This document shows, piece by piece, positions 55,143-63,824 of a stretch of DNA of 64,000 nucleotides. Each line of letters starts with the position of its first letter. Positions within the stretch are counted from its first letter, which is position 1. Below the pieces are notes generated by a model. The model had not been told where the DNA came from. It made no database searches and saw only the letters and a program-made list of their open reading frames with translations. Source of the stretch: Pseudomonas libanensis (GTDB taxonomy: Bacteria > Pseudomonadota > Gammaproteobacteria > Pseudomonadales > Pseudomonadaceae). The position numbers and the translations under genes are program-made. The stretch lies in contig NZ_JYLH01000015.1 in the NCBI RefSeq assembly GCF_001439685.1, positions 110,704-174,703 of the forward strand, written 5' to 3'.

Positions 55143-56207
55143 TCAGTTCACCTTCGCGTTCAACTCCCCTTTCAAATACCGCTGGTACATCGCTTCCAAC
55201 GAGATTGGCTTGATCTTCGAAGCATTACCGGCAGTACCAAACGCCTCGTAGCGAGCAATACACACATCACGCATCGCCGTCACAGTCGCACCGAAGAACT
55301 TACGCGGATCGAACTCGCTCGGGTTGGTAGCCATCAGACGACGCATTGCACCAGTAGAGGCCAGACGCAGGTCAGTGTCGATGTTGACCTTGCGCACGCC
55401 GTACTTGATGCCTTCGACGATTTCTTCAACCGGTACGCCGTAGGTTTCTTTGATGTCGCCGCCGTACTGGTTGATGATCGCCAGCCATTCTTGCGGTACC
55501 GAGGAAGAACCGTGCATCACCAGGTGGGTGTTGGGGATGCGCTTGTGGATTTCCTTGATGCGGTCGATCGCCAGTACGTCGCCAGTCGGCGGCTTGGTGA
55601 ACTTGTAGGCGCCGTGGCTGGTGCCAATGGCGATAGCCAGGGCGTCGACCTGGGTCTTCTTGACGAAGTCGGCGGCTTCTTCCGGGTCGGTCAGCATCTG
55701 GCTGTGATCCAGCACGCCTTCGGCGCCGATGCCGTCTTCTTCGCCGGCCATGCCGGTTTCCAACGAACCCAGGCAGCCCAGCTCGCCTTCAACCGATACG
55801 CCGCAGGCGTGTGCCATGGCCACGGTTTGTTGGGTCACGCGTACGTTGTACTCGTAGTCGGTCGGGGTCTTGCCGTCTTCGCCGAGGGAACCGTCCATCA
55901 TCACCGAGCTGAAGCCCAGCTGGATGGAGCGCTGGCACACGTCAGGGCTGGTGCCGTGGTCCTGGTGCATGCACACCGGGATGTGCGGGAATTCTTCGAT
56001 GGCGGCGAGGATCAGGTGACGCAGGAACGGGGCGCCGGCATATTTGCGCGCACCGGCCGAAGCCTGGACGATCACTGGAGAGTCGGTCTTGTCAGCGGCT
56101 TCCATGATGGCGCGCATCTGCTCAAGGTTGTTGACGTTAAAGGCTGGGACGCCGTAGCCGAACTCGGCTGCGTGGTCCAGCATTTGACGCATGCTGATAA
56201 GTGCCAT
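55143..56207 (-). CDS. fba: Fructose-1,6-bisphosphate aldolase, class II
   Basis: This 354-residue zinc aldolase of the Calvin-cycle subtype interconverts fructose-1,6-bisphosphate with dihydroxyacetone phosphate and glyceraldehyde-3-phosphate. The zinc-binding region HIPVCMHQDHGTSPD and the phosphate-binding segments VEGELGCLGSLETG and HGSSSVPQEW are intact. Last gene of the tktA-epd-pgk-fba cluster, with a clear terminator following. Confidence 0.95.
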   Translation of the reverse strand: MALISMRQMLDHAAEFGYGVPAFNVNNLEQMRAIMEAADKTDSPVIVQASAGARKYAGAPFLRHLILAAIEEFPHIPVCMHQDHGTSPDVCQRSIQLGFSSVMMDGSLGEDGKTPTDYEYNVRVTQQTVAMAHACGVSVEGELGCLGSLETGMAGEEDGIGAEGVLDHSQMLTDPEEAADFVKKTQVDALAIAIGTSHGAYKFTKPPTGDVLAIDRIKEIHKRIPNTHLVMHGSSSVPQEWLAIINQYGGDIKETYGVPVEEIVEGIKYGVRKVNIDTDLRLASTGAMRRLMATNPSEFDPRKFFGATVTAMRDVCIARYEAFGTAGNASKIKPISLEAMYQRYLKGELNAKVN

Positions 56208-56331
56208 TGTGTTGTCTCTCCCGGTCGAGGGTCGTTAATCGTGCAAGCCTGCCGTAGCGGCGGCTGCTATTCAAGTTATTGCAGATCAAGGGGTTAAGCT
56301 TGAGCTGCTGAATCGTTATTGCTGCTGGGTA

Positions 56332-56664
56332 TCAGTTGGCTTTGCAGCCGCGCCCAATCAAATCATCGGTGGCAACCCAGTACACCAGGCCTTCCTCACC
56401 TTTGGTGTGAAACGCCAATTGGCCGTCGCTGTACAGCACGCCGGAGGCGGCTACCTCTTGCTTGAGACGGTAAACCTGGTCCGAACCGCCGAGGCGTACA
56501 TCCACTTCGGAACGAGCCTGGTTGGCAAAGCGCCAGTTAACCTCGGCCTTGCTGTCGCAGGTCCAGGTGGTCCACTTATCGGCAGGCTCTGCCTTGTTAA
56601 ACATGTTCATGCTGCTGCAGCCGGCCAACAGGGCCAGGGCTGCCAGGGCGAAAACGCCTTTCAT
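56332..56664 (-). CDS. MliC-family lysozyme inhibitor-like lipoprotein
   Basis: This 110-residue lipoprotein precursor has the lipobox LLAGCSS; the mature part has TWTCDSKAEVNW, YRLKQEVAASGVLYSDG and YWVATDDLIGRGC, fitting MliC, an inhibitor of C-type lysozyme. The start at 56664 (ATG with GAGGA upstream) is preferred to the TTG two codons earlier. Cysteines near both ends of the mature part would form the expected disulfide. Confidence 0.78.
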   Translation of the reverse strand: MKGVFALAALALLAGCSSMNMFNKAEPADKWTTWTCDSKAEVNWRFANQARSEVDVRLGGSDQVYRLKQEVAASGVLYSDGQLAFHTKGEEGLVYWVATDDLIGRGCKAN

Positions 56665-56727
56665 TGCCAATCCTCGAACGGCGACCCCGCAAGGCCGCCT
56701 TTGCTGTCGGTTAGTGGATCAGACCCG

Positions 56728-56955
56728 TCATGGGCAACCCTGTTCCTGACCGTTGGGCGCGGAGTCGTATTTCTCCAGCCGTTCGTTGCCGATGCGCTTG
56801 TTGATCACCGGCATGGTCTCGGCTTGCCAGTCAGCCTGGTAACAGCTTTTTTTCAGCGGTGCCTTGGCGTTATCCGCCTCGGGTACCGCACTTGGCGTGC
56901 TGCCGCAGCCGGCCAGCAGGCCCGCTGCGATTACCAGAGCCAACGACTTGATCAT
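56728..56955 (-). CDS. Small lipoprotein of unknown function
   Basis: This 75-residue precursor starts MIKSLALVIAAGLLAGCGST with a lipobox LLAGC. The mature part has two further cysteines (KKSCYQADWQAET and the C-terminal GCP). The ATG has a strong AAAAGGAGTG site. It lies between pgk and the MliC-like gene in the same orientation, 31 bp after pgk; I recall a similar small lipoprotein at this position in other pseudomonads but no function. Confidence 0.75.
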   Translation of the reverse strand: MIKSLALVIAAGLLAGCGSTPSAVPEADNAKAPLKKSCYQADWQAETMPVINKRIGNERLEKYDSAPNGQEQGCP

Positions 56956-56986
56956 GGGAACACTCCTTTTCCTGATCACGCGAGCC

Positions 56987-58150
56987 TTAGCCCTTGGCTC
57001 GGGTTTCCAGCACTTCCACGGCTGGCAGCACTTTGCCCTCGACGAATTCGAGGAAAGCGCCGCCACCGGTAGAAATGTAGGAGATCTGATCAGCAACGCC
57101 ATATTTATCGATGGCCGCCAAGGTATCGCCACCGCCAGCAATGGAGAACGCCGAGCTTTCAGCGATTGCCTTAGCCAACACTTTAGTGCCGTTGCCGAAC
57201 TGGTCGAACTCGAACACACCCACCGGGCCATTCCACAGGATAGTCTGGGATGCCTTGAGCAGTTCGGCGAAGTTGGCCGCAGTTTGCGGGCCGATGTCCA
57301 GAATCATGTCGTCATCGGCCACGTCAGCGATGAGCTTGACGGTGGCTTCGGCGCTTTCAGCGAACTCTTTGGCAACGACCACGTCCACCGGCAACGGCAC
57401 GCTGACTTTGGCGGCGATGGCGCGGGCGGTATCCAACAGGTCCGGCTCGTACAGGGACTTGCCCACTGGATGGCCGGCTGCGGCCAGGAAGGTATTGGCG
57501 ATGCCGCCGCCGACGATCAACTGGTTGCAGATCTGGCTGAGGCTATTGAGTACATCCAACTTGGTGGAGACCTTGGAGCCGGCGACAATGGCGGCCATCG
57601 GCTGGGCCGGAGCGCCCAGTGCCTTGCCCAAGGCATCGAGCTCAGCAGCCAGCAGTGGGCCGGCAGCGGCAACCTTGGCGAACTTGGCCACACCGTGGGT
57701 CGAACCTTCGGCGCGGTGCGCAGTGCCGAAGGCATCCATCACGAATACGTCGCACAGCGCCGCATATTGCTGGGCCAGTTCGTCGCTGTTCTTCTTCTCG
57801 CCCTTGTTGAAGCGCACGTTCTCGAACAGCACGATGTCGCCAGGCTTAACATCAACACCACCCAGGTAGTCAGCCACCAACGGCACGTCACGGCCCAGGG
57901 CCTTGCTCAGGTACTCGGCAACCGGCTTGAGGCTGTTTTCGGCAGAAAACTCACCTTCGGTCGGGCGCCCCAAGTGGGAGCAGACCATCACGGCCGCGCC
58001 TTTTTCCAGGGCCAGCTTGATGGTCGGCAGCGAGGCCAGGATTCGCGCATCGCTGGTGACGACACCGTCCTTGACTGGGACGTTGAGGTCTTCGCGGATC
58101 AGTACGCGTTTACCTTGCAGATCGAGGTCGGTCATCTTCAACACGGTCAT
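56987..58150 (-). CDS. pgk: Phosphoglycerate kinase
   Basis: This 387-residue glycolytic/gluconeogenic kinase transfers phosphate between 1,3-bisphosphoglycerate and ADP. The N-terminal RVLIREDLNVPVKDG, the mid SHLGRPTEGEFS and the nucleotide-binding GPVGVFEFDQFGNGTKVLA are intact. It follows epd by 17 bp. Confidence 0.97.
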   Translation of the reverse strand: MTVLKMTDLDLQGKRVLIREDLNVPVKDGVVTSDARILASLPTIKLALEKGAAVMVCSHLGRPTEGEFSAENSLKPVAEYLSKALGRDVPLVADYLGGVDVKPGDIVLFENVRFNKGEKKNSDELAQQYAALCDVFVMDAFGTAHRAEGSTHGVAKFAKVAAAGPLLAAELDALGKALGAPAQPMAAIVAGSKVSTKLDVLNSLSQICNQLIVGGGIANTFLAAAGHPVGKSLYEPDLLDTARAIAAKVSVPLPVDVVVAKEFAESAEATVKLIADVADDDMILDIGPQTAANFAELLKASQTILWNGPVGVFEFDQFGNGTKVLAKAIAESSAFSIAGGGDTLAAIDKYGVADQISYISTGGGAFLEFVEGKVLPAVEVLETRAKG

Positions 58151-58167
58151 GGGTCGCAGTTCCTGAA

Positions 58168-59223
58168 TTACTGTTGAGGTTGTTTAGAGGCGATGTGCAG
58201 ATAATGTTCCGCAACATCCAGCATTCGGTTGGCAAAGCCCCACTCGTTGTCGAACCAGGCCAGGATGTTCACCAGCCTCGGGCCGGAAACGCGGGTCTGG
58301 CTGGCATCGACAATCGCCGAATGCGGGTCATGGTTGAAATCGCAACTGGCGTGGGGCAACTCGGTGTAGGCCAGCAGGCCTTTGAGCGGGCCGCTGGTGG
58401 CGGCCTCGCGCAGGATCCGGTTGACCTCCGTCGCATCGGTGTCGCTGACGGTTTGCATGGTGATATCCAGGCAAGACACATTCACCGTCGGCACCCGTAC
58501 GGCTTTGGCCTGGATTCGCCCGGCAAGTTCCGGCAGCAGTCGTTCGATGCCGCGAGCTAAGCCTGTGGACACCGGAATCACTGACTGGAACGCCGAGCGT
58601 GTACGGCGCAGGTCTTCGTGGTGATAGGCGTCGATGACCGGCTGATCGTTCATCGCCGAGTGAATCGTGGTGATCGACACGTAATCCAGGCCGATCGCCT
58701 GATCCAGCAGGCGCAACAGCGGCACGCTGCAGTTGGTGGTGCACGAGGCGTTGGACACCAGCAGCTCATCGCCAGTCAGGCAATCCTGGTTGATGCCGTA
58801 GACGATGGTGGCGTCCACATCCGCCTCGCTGGCCATCGGCTGGGAAAACAGCACACGCGGCGCGCCGGCGTCAAGAAAACGCTGGCCATCGGCACGGGTG
58901 TGATAGGCACCGGAGCATTCCAACACTAGGTCGACGCCCAACGCCGCCCAGTCGATGCCCTCGGGGGTGGCACTGCGCAACACTTTCACGCAGTCGCCAT
59001 TAATATGCAGACAATCGCCGTCGACCCGCACTTCGCCAGGAAAGCGGCCGTGGGTGGAGTCAAAGCGTGTCAGGTATTCGATGCTGGCCATGTCGGCCAG
59101 GTCGTTGATCGCGACAATTTCAAACCCGGCCGCCGCCCCTCGCTCGAACAGCGCACGTAAGACGCAACGACCAATGCGGCCGTAGCCGTTGAGTGCAACT
59201 TTGTAAGGACGCGGTTGGGGCAT
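58168..59223 (-). CDS. epd: Erythrose-4-phosphate dehydrogenase
   Basis: This 351-residue GAPDH-family enzyme oxidises erythrose-4-phosphate to 4-phosphoerythronate for pyridoxal phosphate synthesis. NAD motif NGYGRIGRCVLRALFE; catalytic cysteine in NASCTTNCSVP. The ATG at 59223 is chosen over a TTG five codons upstream. Position between tktA and pgk is the usual Pseudomonas order. GAPDH itself remains an alternative, but the neighbourhood favours Epd. Confidence 0.9.
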   Translation of the reverse strand: MPQPRPYKVALNGYGRIGRCVLRALFERGAAAGFEIVAINDLADMASIEYLTRFDSTHGRFPGEVRVDGDCLHINGDCVKVLRSATPEGIDWAALGVDLVLECSGAYHTRADGQRFLDAGAPRVLFSQPMASEADVDATIVYGINQDCLTGDELLVSNASCTTNCSVPLLRLLDQAIGLDYVSITTIHSAMNDQPVIDAYHHEDLRRTRSAFQSVIPVSTGLARGIERLLPELAGRIQAKAVRVPTVNVSCLDITMQTVSDTDATEVNRILREAATSGPLKGLLAYTELPHASCDFNHDPHSAIVDASQTRVSGPRLVNILAWFDNEWGFANRMLDVAEHYLHIASKQPQQ

Positions 59224-59268
59224 GGGGTTCTCGATCAAGGTTAGTTCGGTGTTGAATGTTCTGACACC

Positions 59269-59333
59269 ATCGCGGGCAAGCCCACTCCCACATTAGACCG
59301 CGATCCAAATGTGGGAGCGGGCTTGCCCGCGAT
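59269..59333. repeat. REPIN (GAGCGGGCTTGCCCGCGAT class) between tktA and epd
   Basis: Outward-facing arms ATCGCGGGCAAGCCCACTCC (one mismatch) and GGGAGCGGGCTTGCCCGCGA sit between the tktA stop and the epd start, forming an intercistronic hairpin. Confidence 0.92.
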
Positions 59334-59361
59334 AGCGCCAGTGCAGACAACGCAGACTGAC

Positions 59362-61359
59362 TTAGTCTTCCAGCAGCTCTTCAGCCTGACCCAGGATATT
59401 TTCCAGGGTAAAACCAAACTCTTCGAACAACGCTGGTGCCGGCGCCGACTCACCGTAGGTGGTCATGCCGATCACGCGGCCTTCCAGGCCCACGTACTTG
59501 TACCAGTAGTCGGCGTGGGCCGCTTCGATGGCGATACGCGCGCTGACTTGCAAAGGCAACACAGACTGCTTATAGCCGGCGTCCTGGGCTTCGAACACGC
59601 TGGTGCATGGCATGGATACAACGCGCACGTTGCGGCCCTGGGCGGTCAGCTTGTCGTACGCCTGAACGGTCAGGCCCACTTCGGAACCGGTGGAGATCAG
59701 GATCAGCTCCGGCTCGCCGATGCAGTCCTTGAGCACATAGCCACCACGGCTGATGTCGGCGATCTGCGCGTCGGTACGCACCTGGTGTTGCAGGTTCTGG
59801 CGCGAGAAGATCAGCGCCGAAGGGCCGTCCTTGCGCTCGATGGCGTGTTTCCAGGCCACGGCCGATTCAACCGCGTCGGCTGGGCGCCAGCAATCCAGGT
59901 TCGGCGTGGTACGCAGGCTGGTCAGTTGCTCGACCGGCTGGTGCGTCGGGCCGTCTTCGCCCAGGCCGATGGAGTCGTGGGTGTAGACGTGGATCACGCG
60001 CTTTTTCATCAGCGCCGCCATACGTACGGCGTTACGTGCGTATTCCATGAACATCAGGAAGGTCGCGCCGTAAGGCACCAGGCCGCCGTGCAGGGACACG
60101 CCGTTCATGATGGCGCTCATGCCGAACTCGCGCACGCCGTAGTACATGTAGTTGCCGCTGGCGTCTTCAGCCGAGACACCTTTGCAACCTTTCCACAGGG
60201 TCAGGTTGGAACCGGCCAGGTCGGCCGAGCCGCCGAGAATCTCAGGCAGCAGCGGGCCAAAGGCGTTCAGGGTGTTCTGGCTGGCTTTACGGCTGGCGAT
60301 GGTCTCGCCCTTGGCCGCGACTTCGGCGATGTAGGCCGAGGCTTTTGCCGAGAAGTCGGCAGGCAGGTCACCGGCCAGACGGCGTACCAGCTCGTTGGCC
60401 AGTTCCGGGAATTCGGCGGAATAGGCAGCGAAACGCTGATCCCATTCGGCTTCGGTGGCCAGGCCTTTTTCCTTGGCATCCCATTCGGCGTAGATATCGG
60501 CCGGGATTTCAAACGGGCCGTGGCTCCACTTCAGCGCTTCGCGGGTCAGGGCGATTTCCGCGTCACCCAGTGGGGCGCCGTGGCAGTCTTCTTTACCTTG
60601 CTTGTTCGGCGAGCCGAAGCCGATGGTGGTCTTGCAGCAGATCAGGGTCGGCTGTGCGCTCTTGCGCGCGGTGTCGATGGCGATTTTGATTTCTTCAGGA
60701 TCGTGGCCGTCGACGTTGCGGATCACTTGCCAGTTGTAGGCTTCGAAACGCTTGGGGGTATCGTCGGTGAACCAGCCTTCGACTTCGCCGTCGATGGAGA
60801 TGCCGTTGTCATCATAGAAGGCAATCAGCTTGCCCAGGCCGAGAGTGCCAGCCAGGGACGCGACTTCATGGGAAATGCCTTCCATCATGCAGCCATCACC
60901 CAGGAACACGTAGGTGTGATGGTCGACAATGTCGTGGCCGGGGCGATTGAACTGCGCGCCCAGGACTTTTTCCGCCAGCGCAAAGCCTACGGCGTTGGCC
61001 AGGCCCTGGCCCAGGGGACCGGTGGTGGTCTCAACGCCCGGGGTGTAGCCAAATTCCGGGTGGCCCGGGGTGCGGCTGTGCAGTTGGCGGAAGCTCTTGA
61101 GGTCGTCGATGGTGACGTCGTAGCCGGTCAGGTGCAGCAGCGAGTAGATCAGCATCGAGCCGTGGCCGTTGGACAGCACGAAGCGGTCACGGTCGGCGAA
61201 CGACGGGTTGCTCGGGTTGTGTTTCAGGTAGTCACGCCAAAGTACCTCGGCGATATCCGCCATGCCCATCGGGGCACCGGGATGGCCGCTGTTGGCTTTT
61301 TGCACGGCATCCATGCTGAGGGCACGAATGGCGTTGGCACGCTCACGACGGCTGGGCAT
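59362..61359 (-). CDS. tktA: Transketolase
   Basis: This 665-residue ThDP enzyme of the pentose phosphate pathway has the N-terminal RRERANAIRALSMDAVQKANSGHPGAPMG, the ThDP motif GDGCMMEGISHEVASLAG (about 154-171), and catalytic histidines in GHPG, GHGSM and TTTGPLGQG regions. It starts the cluster tktA-epd-pgk-fba and is divergent from the SahR-like gene. Confidence 0.97.
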   Translation of the reverse strand: MPSRRERANAIRALSMDAVQKANSGHPGAPMGMADIAEVLWRDYLKHNPSNPSFADRDRFVLSNGHGSMLIYSLLHLTGYDVTIDDLKSFRQLHSRTPGHPEFGYTPGVETTTGPLGQGLANAVGFALAEKVLGAQFNRPGHDIVDHHTYVFLGDGCMMEGISHEVASLAGTLGLGKLIAFYDDNGISIDGEVEGWFTDDTPKRFEAYNWQVIRNVDGHDPEEIKIAIDTARKSAQPTLICCKTTIGFGSPNKQGKEDCHGAPLGDAEIALTREALKWSHGPFEIPADIYAEWDAKEKGLATEAEWDQRFAAYSAEFPELANELVRRLAGDLPADFSAKASAYIAEVAAKGETIASRKASQNTLNAFGPLLPEILGGSADLAGSNLTLWKGCKGVSAEDASGNYMYYGVREFGMSAIMNGVSLHGGLVPYGATFLMFMEYARNAVRMAALMKKRVIHVYTHDSIGLGEDGPTHQPVEQLTSLRTTPNLDCWRPADAVESAVAWKHAIERKDGPSALIFSRQNLQHQVRTDAQIADISRGGYVLKDCIGEPELILISTGSEVGLTVQAYDKLTAQGRNVRVVSMPCTSVFEAQDAGYKQSVLPLQVSARIAIEAAHADYWYKYVGLEGRVIGMTTYGESAPAPALFEEFGFTLENILGQAEELLED

Positions 61360-61618
61360 CGCTGATCTCCTGGAGTTTGCTTAAAAGAAACGGAAAAAAG
61401 GACCGGCATTTTCCCTCAGCCACCGCCTGCGGGCAATGACAGATAGTCACTTGAGGGGCTTTTTCCCGAGGTTTCTACGGTTAATCCTTGCAGAACCCTG
61501 CCACAGGTTCGTCTAAGGGTTATAGCGGTGGCTTATAACCGCCACTTATCGATCAATATCAAAACTTTTTGATATTGACCTTGCGAGGATCCCAACCCGT
61601 CACTAGACTGCTGGCCTT
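61360..61618. promoter_or_regulatory. tktA/SahR-like divergent region
   Basis: This 259-bp region contains the perfect palindrome annotated separately and a weaker GCGGT...ACCGC inverted repeat (61524-61541). It holds both divergent promoters; -10/-35 elements were not assigned. Confidence 0.5.
61554..61577. promoter_or_regulatory. Perfect 11-bp inverted repeat, candidate SahR-type operator
   Basis: The arms CAATATCAAAA and TTTTGATATTG surround CT, 42 bp upstream of the ArsR/methyltransferase gene. The location and symmetry fit autoregulation by an ArsR-family dimer, with metK in the same unit. Confidence 0.75.
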
Positions 61619-62614
61619 ATGAACATACCCGTGCCTTCCCTGCGTCCTGACGATGGCGATGAGCTTGCAGCCTTGTGCAAGGCCGCTGGCGATCCGTTGC
61701 GCTTGAACGTATTGCGTGCACTGGCCAACGATTCTTTCGGGGTATTGGAACTGGCGCAGATCTTCGCCATCGGCCAGTCCGGCATGAGCCACCATTTGAA
61801 GGTGCTGGCCCAGGCCGACCTGGTGGCCACCCGCCGCGAAGGCAATGCGATCTTTTACCGCCGCGCCCTGCCCCACACCGAACAGCTGGGCGGCAAACTG
61901 CACGCGGCCCTGCTTGAGGAAGTGGATAACCTGGGGCTGCCAAGCGATGTGCAATCGCGGATCGGCCAGGTGCACGGGCAACGCGCCGCCGCCAGCCAGG
62001 ACTTTTTTTCCCGGGTTGCCGACAAGTTTCGCGCCCAGCAGGACCTGATCGCCGGGCTGGCCCAGTACCGCGAAAGCGTGCTGGCGTTATTGGACAAGCT
62101 GAGCTTCAGTGATAAGGCCACGGCCCTGGAAGTCGGCCCTGGCGACGGCGGTTTCCTGCCGGAACTGGCGCGCCGCTTTGTGCAGGTCACGGCGCTGGAC
62201 AACAGCCCGGCGATGCTGGAGCTGGCGCGCCAGCTGTGTGAACGCGAAGCCTTGGGCAATGTGCGCCTGCAGTTGGCCGACGCCCTGGGTGACACCAGTC
62301 TGCGGGCCGATTGCGTGGTGCTGAACATGGTCTTGCACCATTTCGCCGCACCGGCCGATGCCCTCAAGCAAATGGCCGGGTTGCTGCACCCCGGCGGTAG
62401 CCTGCTGGTGACGGATTTATGCAGCCACAACCAGAATTGGGCCAAGGAGGCCTGCGGTGATCTCTGGCTGGGTTTTGAACAGGACGATCTGGCCCGTTGG
62501 GCCACCGCTGCGGGACTCGTTCCCGGGGAAAGCCTCTATGTAGGTTTACGTAATGGTTTCCAGATTCAGGTCCGCCATTTTCAGCGGCCGGCTGGCGACA
62601 CTCACCATCGGTAA
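61619..62614 (+). CDS. ArsR-type regulator fused to a SAM-binding methyltransferase domain (SahR-like)
   Basis: This 331-residue protein has an ArsR winged helix-turn-helix (about 10-95; LAQIFAIGQSGMSHHLKVLAQADLV) and a Rossmann methyltransferase domain (about 140-320; ALEVGPGDGGFLPELA motif I, VVLNMVLHHFAAPADAL). Methyltransferase-fused ArsR proteins beside methionine genes correspond to SahR, which senses S-adenosylhomocysteine. It sits 19 bp before metK in the same direction, so it probably controls metK and itself. Confidence 0.82.
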   Translation: MNIPVPSLRPDDGDELAALCKAAGDPLRLNVLRALANDSFGVLELAQIFAIGQSGMSHHLKVLAQADLVATRREGNAIFYRRALPHTEQLGGKLHAALLEEVDNLGLPSDVQSRIGQVHGQRAAASQDFFSRVADKFRAQQDLIAGLAQYRESVLALLDKLSFSDKATALEVGPGDGGFLPELARRFVQVTALDNSPAMLELARQLCEREALGNVRLQLADALGDTSLRADCVVLNMVLHHFAAPADALKQMAGLLHPGGSLLVTDLCSHNQNWAKEACGDLWLGFEQDDLARWATAAGLVPGESLYVGLRNGFQIQVRHFQRPAGDTHHR

Positions 62615-62633
62615 ATATCAGGAAAACATCGAG

Positions 62634-63824
62634 ATGAGCGAATACTCCCTTTTCACCTCCGAGTCCGTGTCTGAAGGGCATCCGGACAAAATCGCCGACC
62701 AGATCTCTGACGCGGTGCTGGACGCTATCATCGCTGAAGACAAGTTCGCCCGCGTGGCGTGCGAGACGCTGGTGAAAACGGGCGTGGCGATCATCGCCGG
62801 CGAAGTTACCACCACTGCCTGGGTCGACCTGGAGCAGATCGTGCGTGACGTGATCACCGATATTGGCTACAACAGCTCCGACGTTGGCTTCGACGGCGCG
62901 ACCTGCGGCGTGATGAACATCATCGGCAAGCAATCCCCGGACATCAACCAGGGCGTTGACCGCGCCAAGCCTGAAGATCAGGGCGCCGGTGACCAGGGCC
63001 TGATGTTCGGCTACGCCAGCAACGAAACCGACGTGCTGATGCCGGCGCCGATCACCTTCTCCCACCAGTTGGTGCAGCGTCAGGCCGAGGCGCGTAAATC
63101 CGGCGTACTGCCATGGCTGCGCCCTGACGCCAAATCCCAGGTGACCTGCCGCTACGACGGCGGCAAAGTCGTGGGTATCGACGCCGTTGTACTCTCGACC
63201 CAGCACAACCCGGACGTGTCCTACGCCGACCTGCGTGAAGGCGTGATGGAGCTGATCGTCAAGCACGTGTTGCCTGCCGAGTTGCTGACCAAGGACACCC
63301 AGTTCCACATCAACCCAACCGGCCAGTTCATCATCGGTGGCCCCGTGGGCGACTGCGGCCTGACCGGGCGCAAGATCATCGTCGACAGCTACGGCGGCAT
63401 GGCCCGTCACGGCGGCGGCGCGTTCTCCGGCAAGGATCCCTCCAAGGTTGACCGTTCGGCGGCTTACGCCGGTCGTTATGTGGCCAAGAACATTGTGGCT
63501 GCCGGCCTGGCCGAGCGCTGCGAGATCCAGGTTTCCTACGCCATCGGCGTGGCACAGCCTACGTCGATTTCGCTCAATACCTTCGGCACCGGCAAGATCA
63601 GCGATGACAAGATTGTCAAGCTGGTGCGTGAGATCTTCGACCTGCGCCCTTACGCGATCACCACCATGCTTGACCTGCTGCACCCGATGTACCAGGAAAC
63701 CGCAGCCTACGGCCACTTCGGTCGTACCCCGGCGCAGAAGACCGTTGGCGACGACACCTTCAGCACCTTCACCTGGGAAAAAACCGACCGCGCCAACGAC
63801 CTGCGCACCGCCGCCGGCCTGTAA
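62634..63824 (+). CDS. metK: S-adenosylmethionine synthetase
   Basis: This 396-residue enzyme makes SAM from methionine and ATP. The N-terminal LFTSESVSEGHPDKIADQIS, the GAGDQGLMFGYA loop and the C-terminal GGGAFSGKDPSKVDRSAAYAGRY are intact. The ATG at 62634 follows AGGAAAACATCGAG; upstream in-frame starts lie inside the SahR-like gene. A strong terminator follows at 63923. Confidence 0.98.
   Translation: MSEYSLFTSESVSEGHPDKIADQISDAVLDAIIAEDKFARVACETLVKTGVAIIAGEVTTTAWVDLEQIVRDVITDIGYNSSDVGFDGATCGVMNIIGKQSPDINQGVDRAKPEDQGAGDQGLMFGYASNETDVLMPAPITFSHQLVQRQAEARKSGVLPWLRPDAKSQVTCRYDGGKVVGIDAVVLSTQHNPDVSYADLREGVMELIVKHVLPAELLTKDTQFHINPTGQFIIGGPVGDCGLTGRKIIVDSYGGMARHGGGAFSGKDPSKVDRSAAYAGRYVAKNIVAAGLAERCEIQVSYAIGVAQPTSISLNTFGTGKISDDKIVKLVREIFDLRPYAITTMLDLLHPMYQETAAYGHFGRTPAQKTVGDDTFSTFTWEKTDRANDLRTAAGL

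Noticed and set aside
59311..61365. Long reading frame (684 codons) opposite tktA
   Set aside because: It is the antisense shadow of a certain gene in G+C-rich DNA; residues are low-complexity and match no family.
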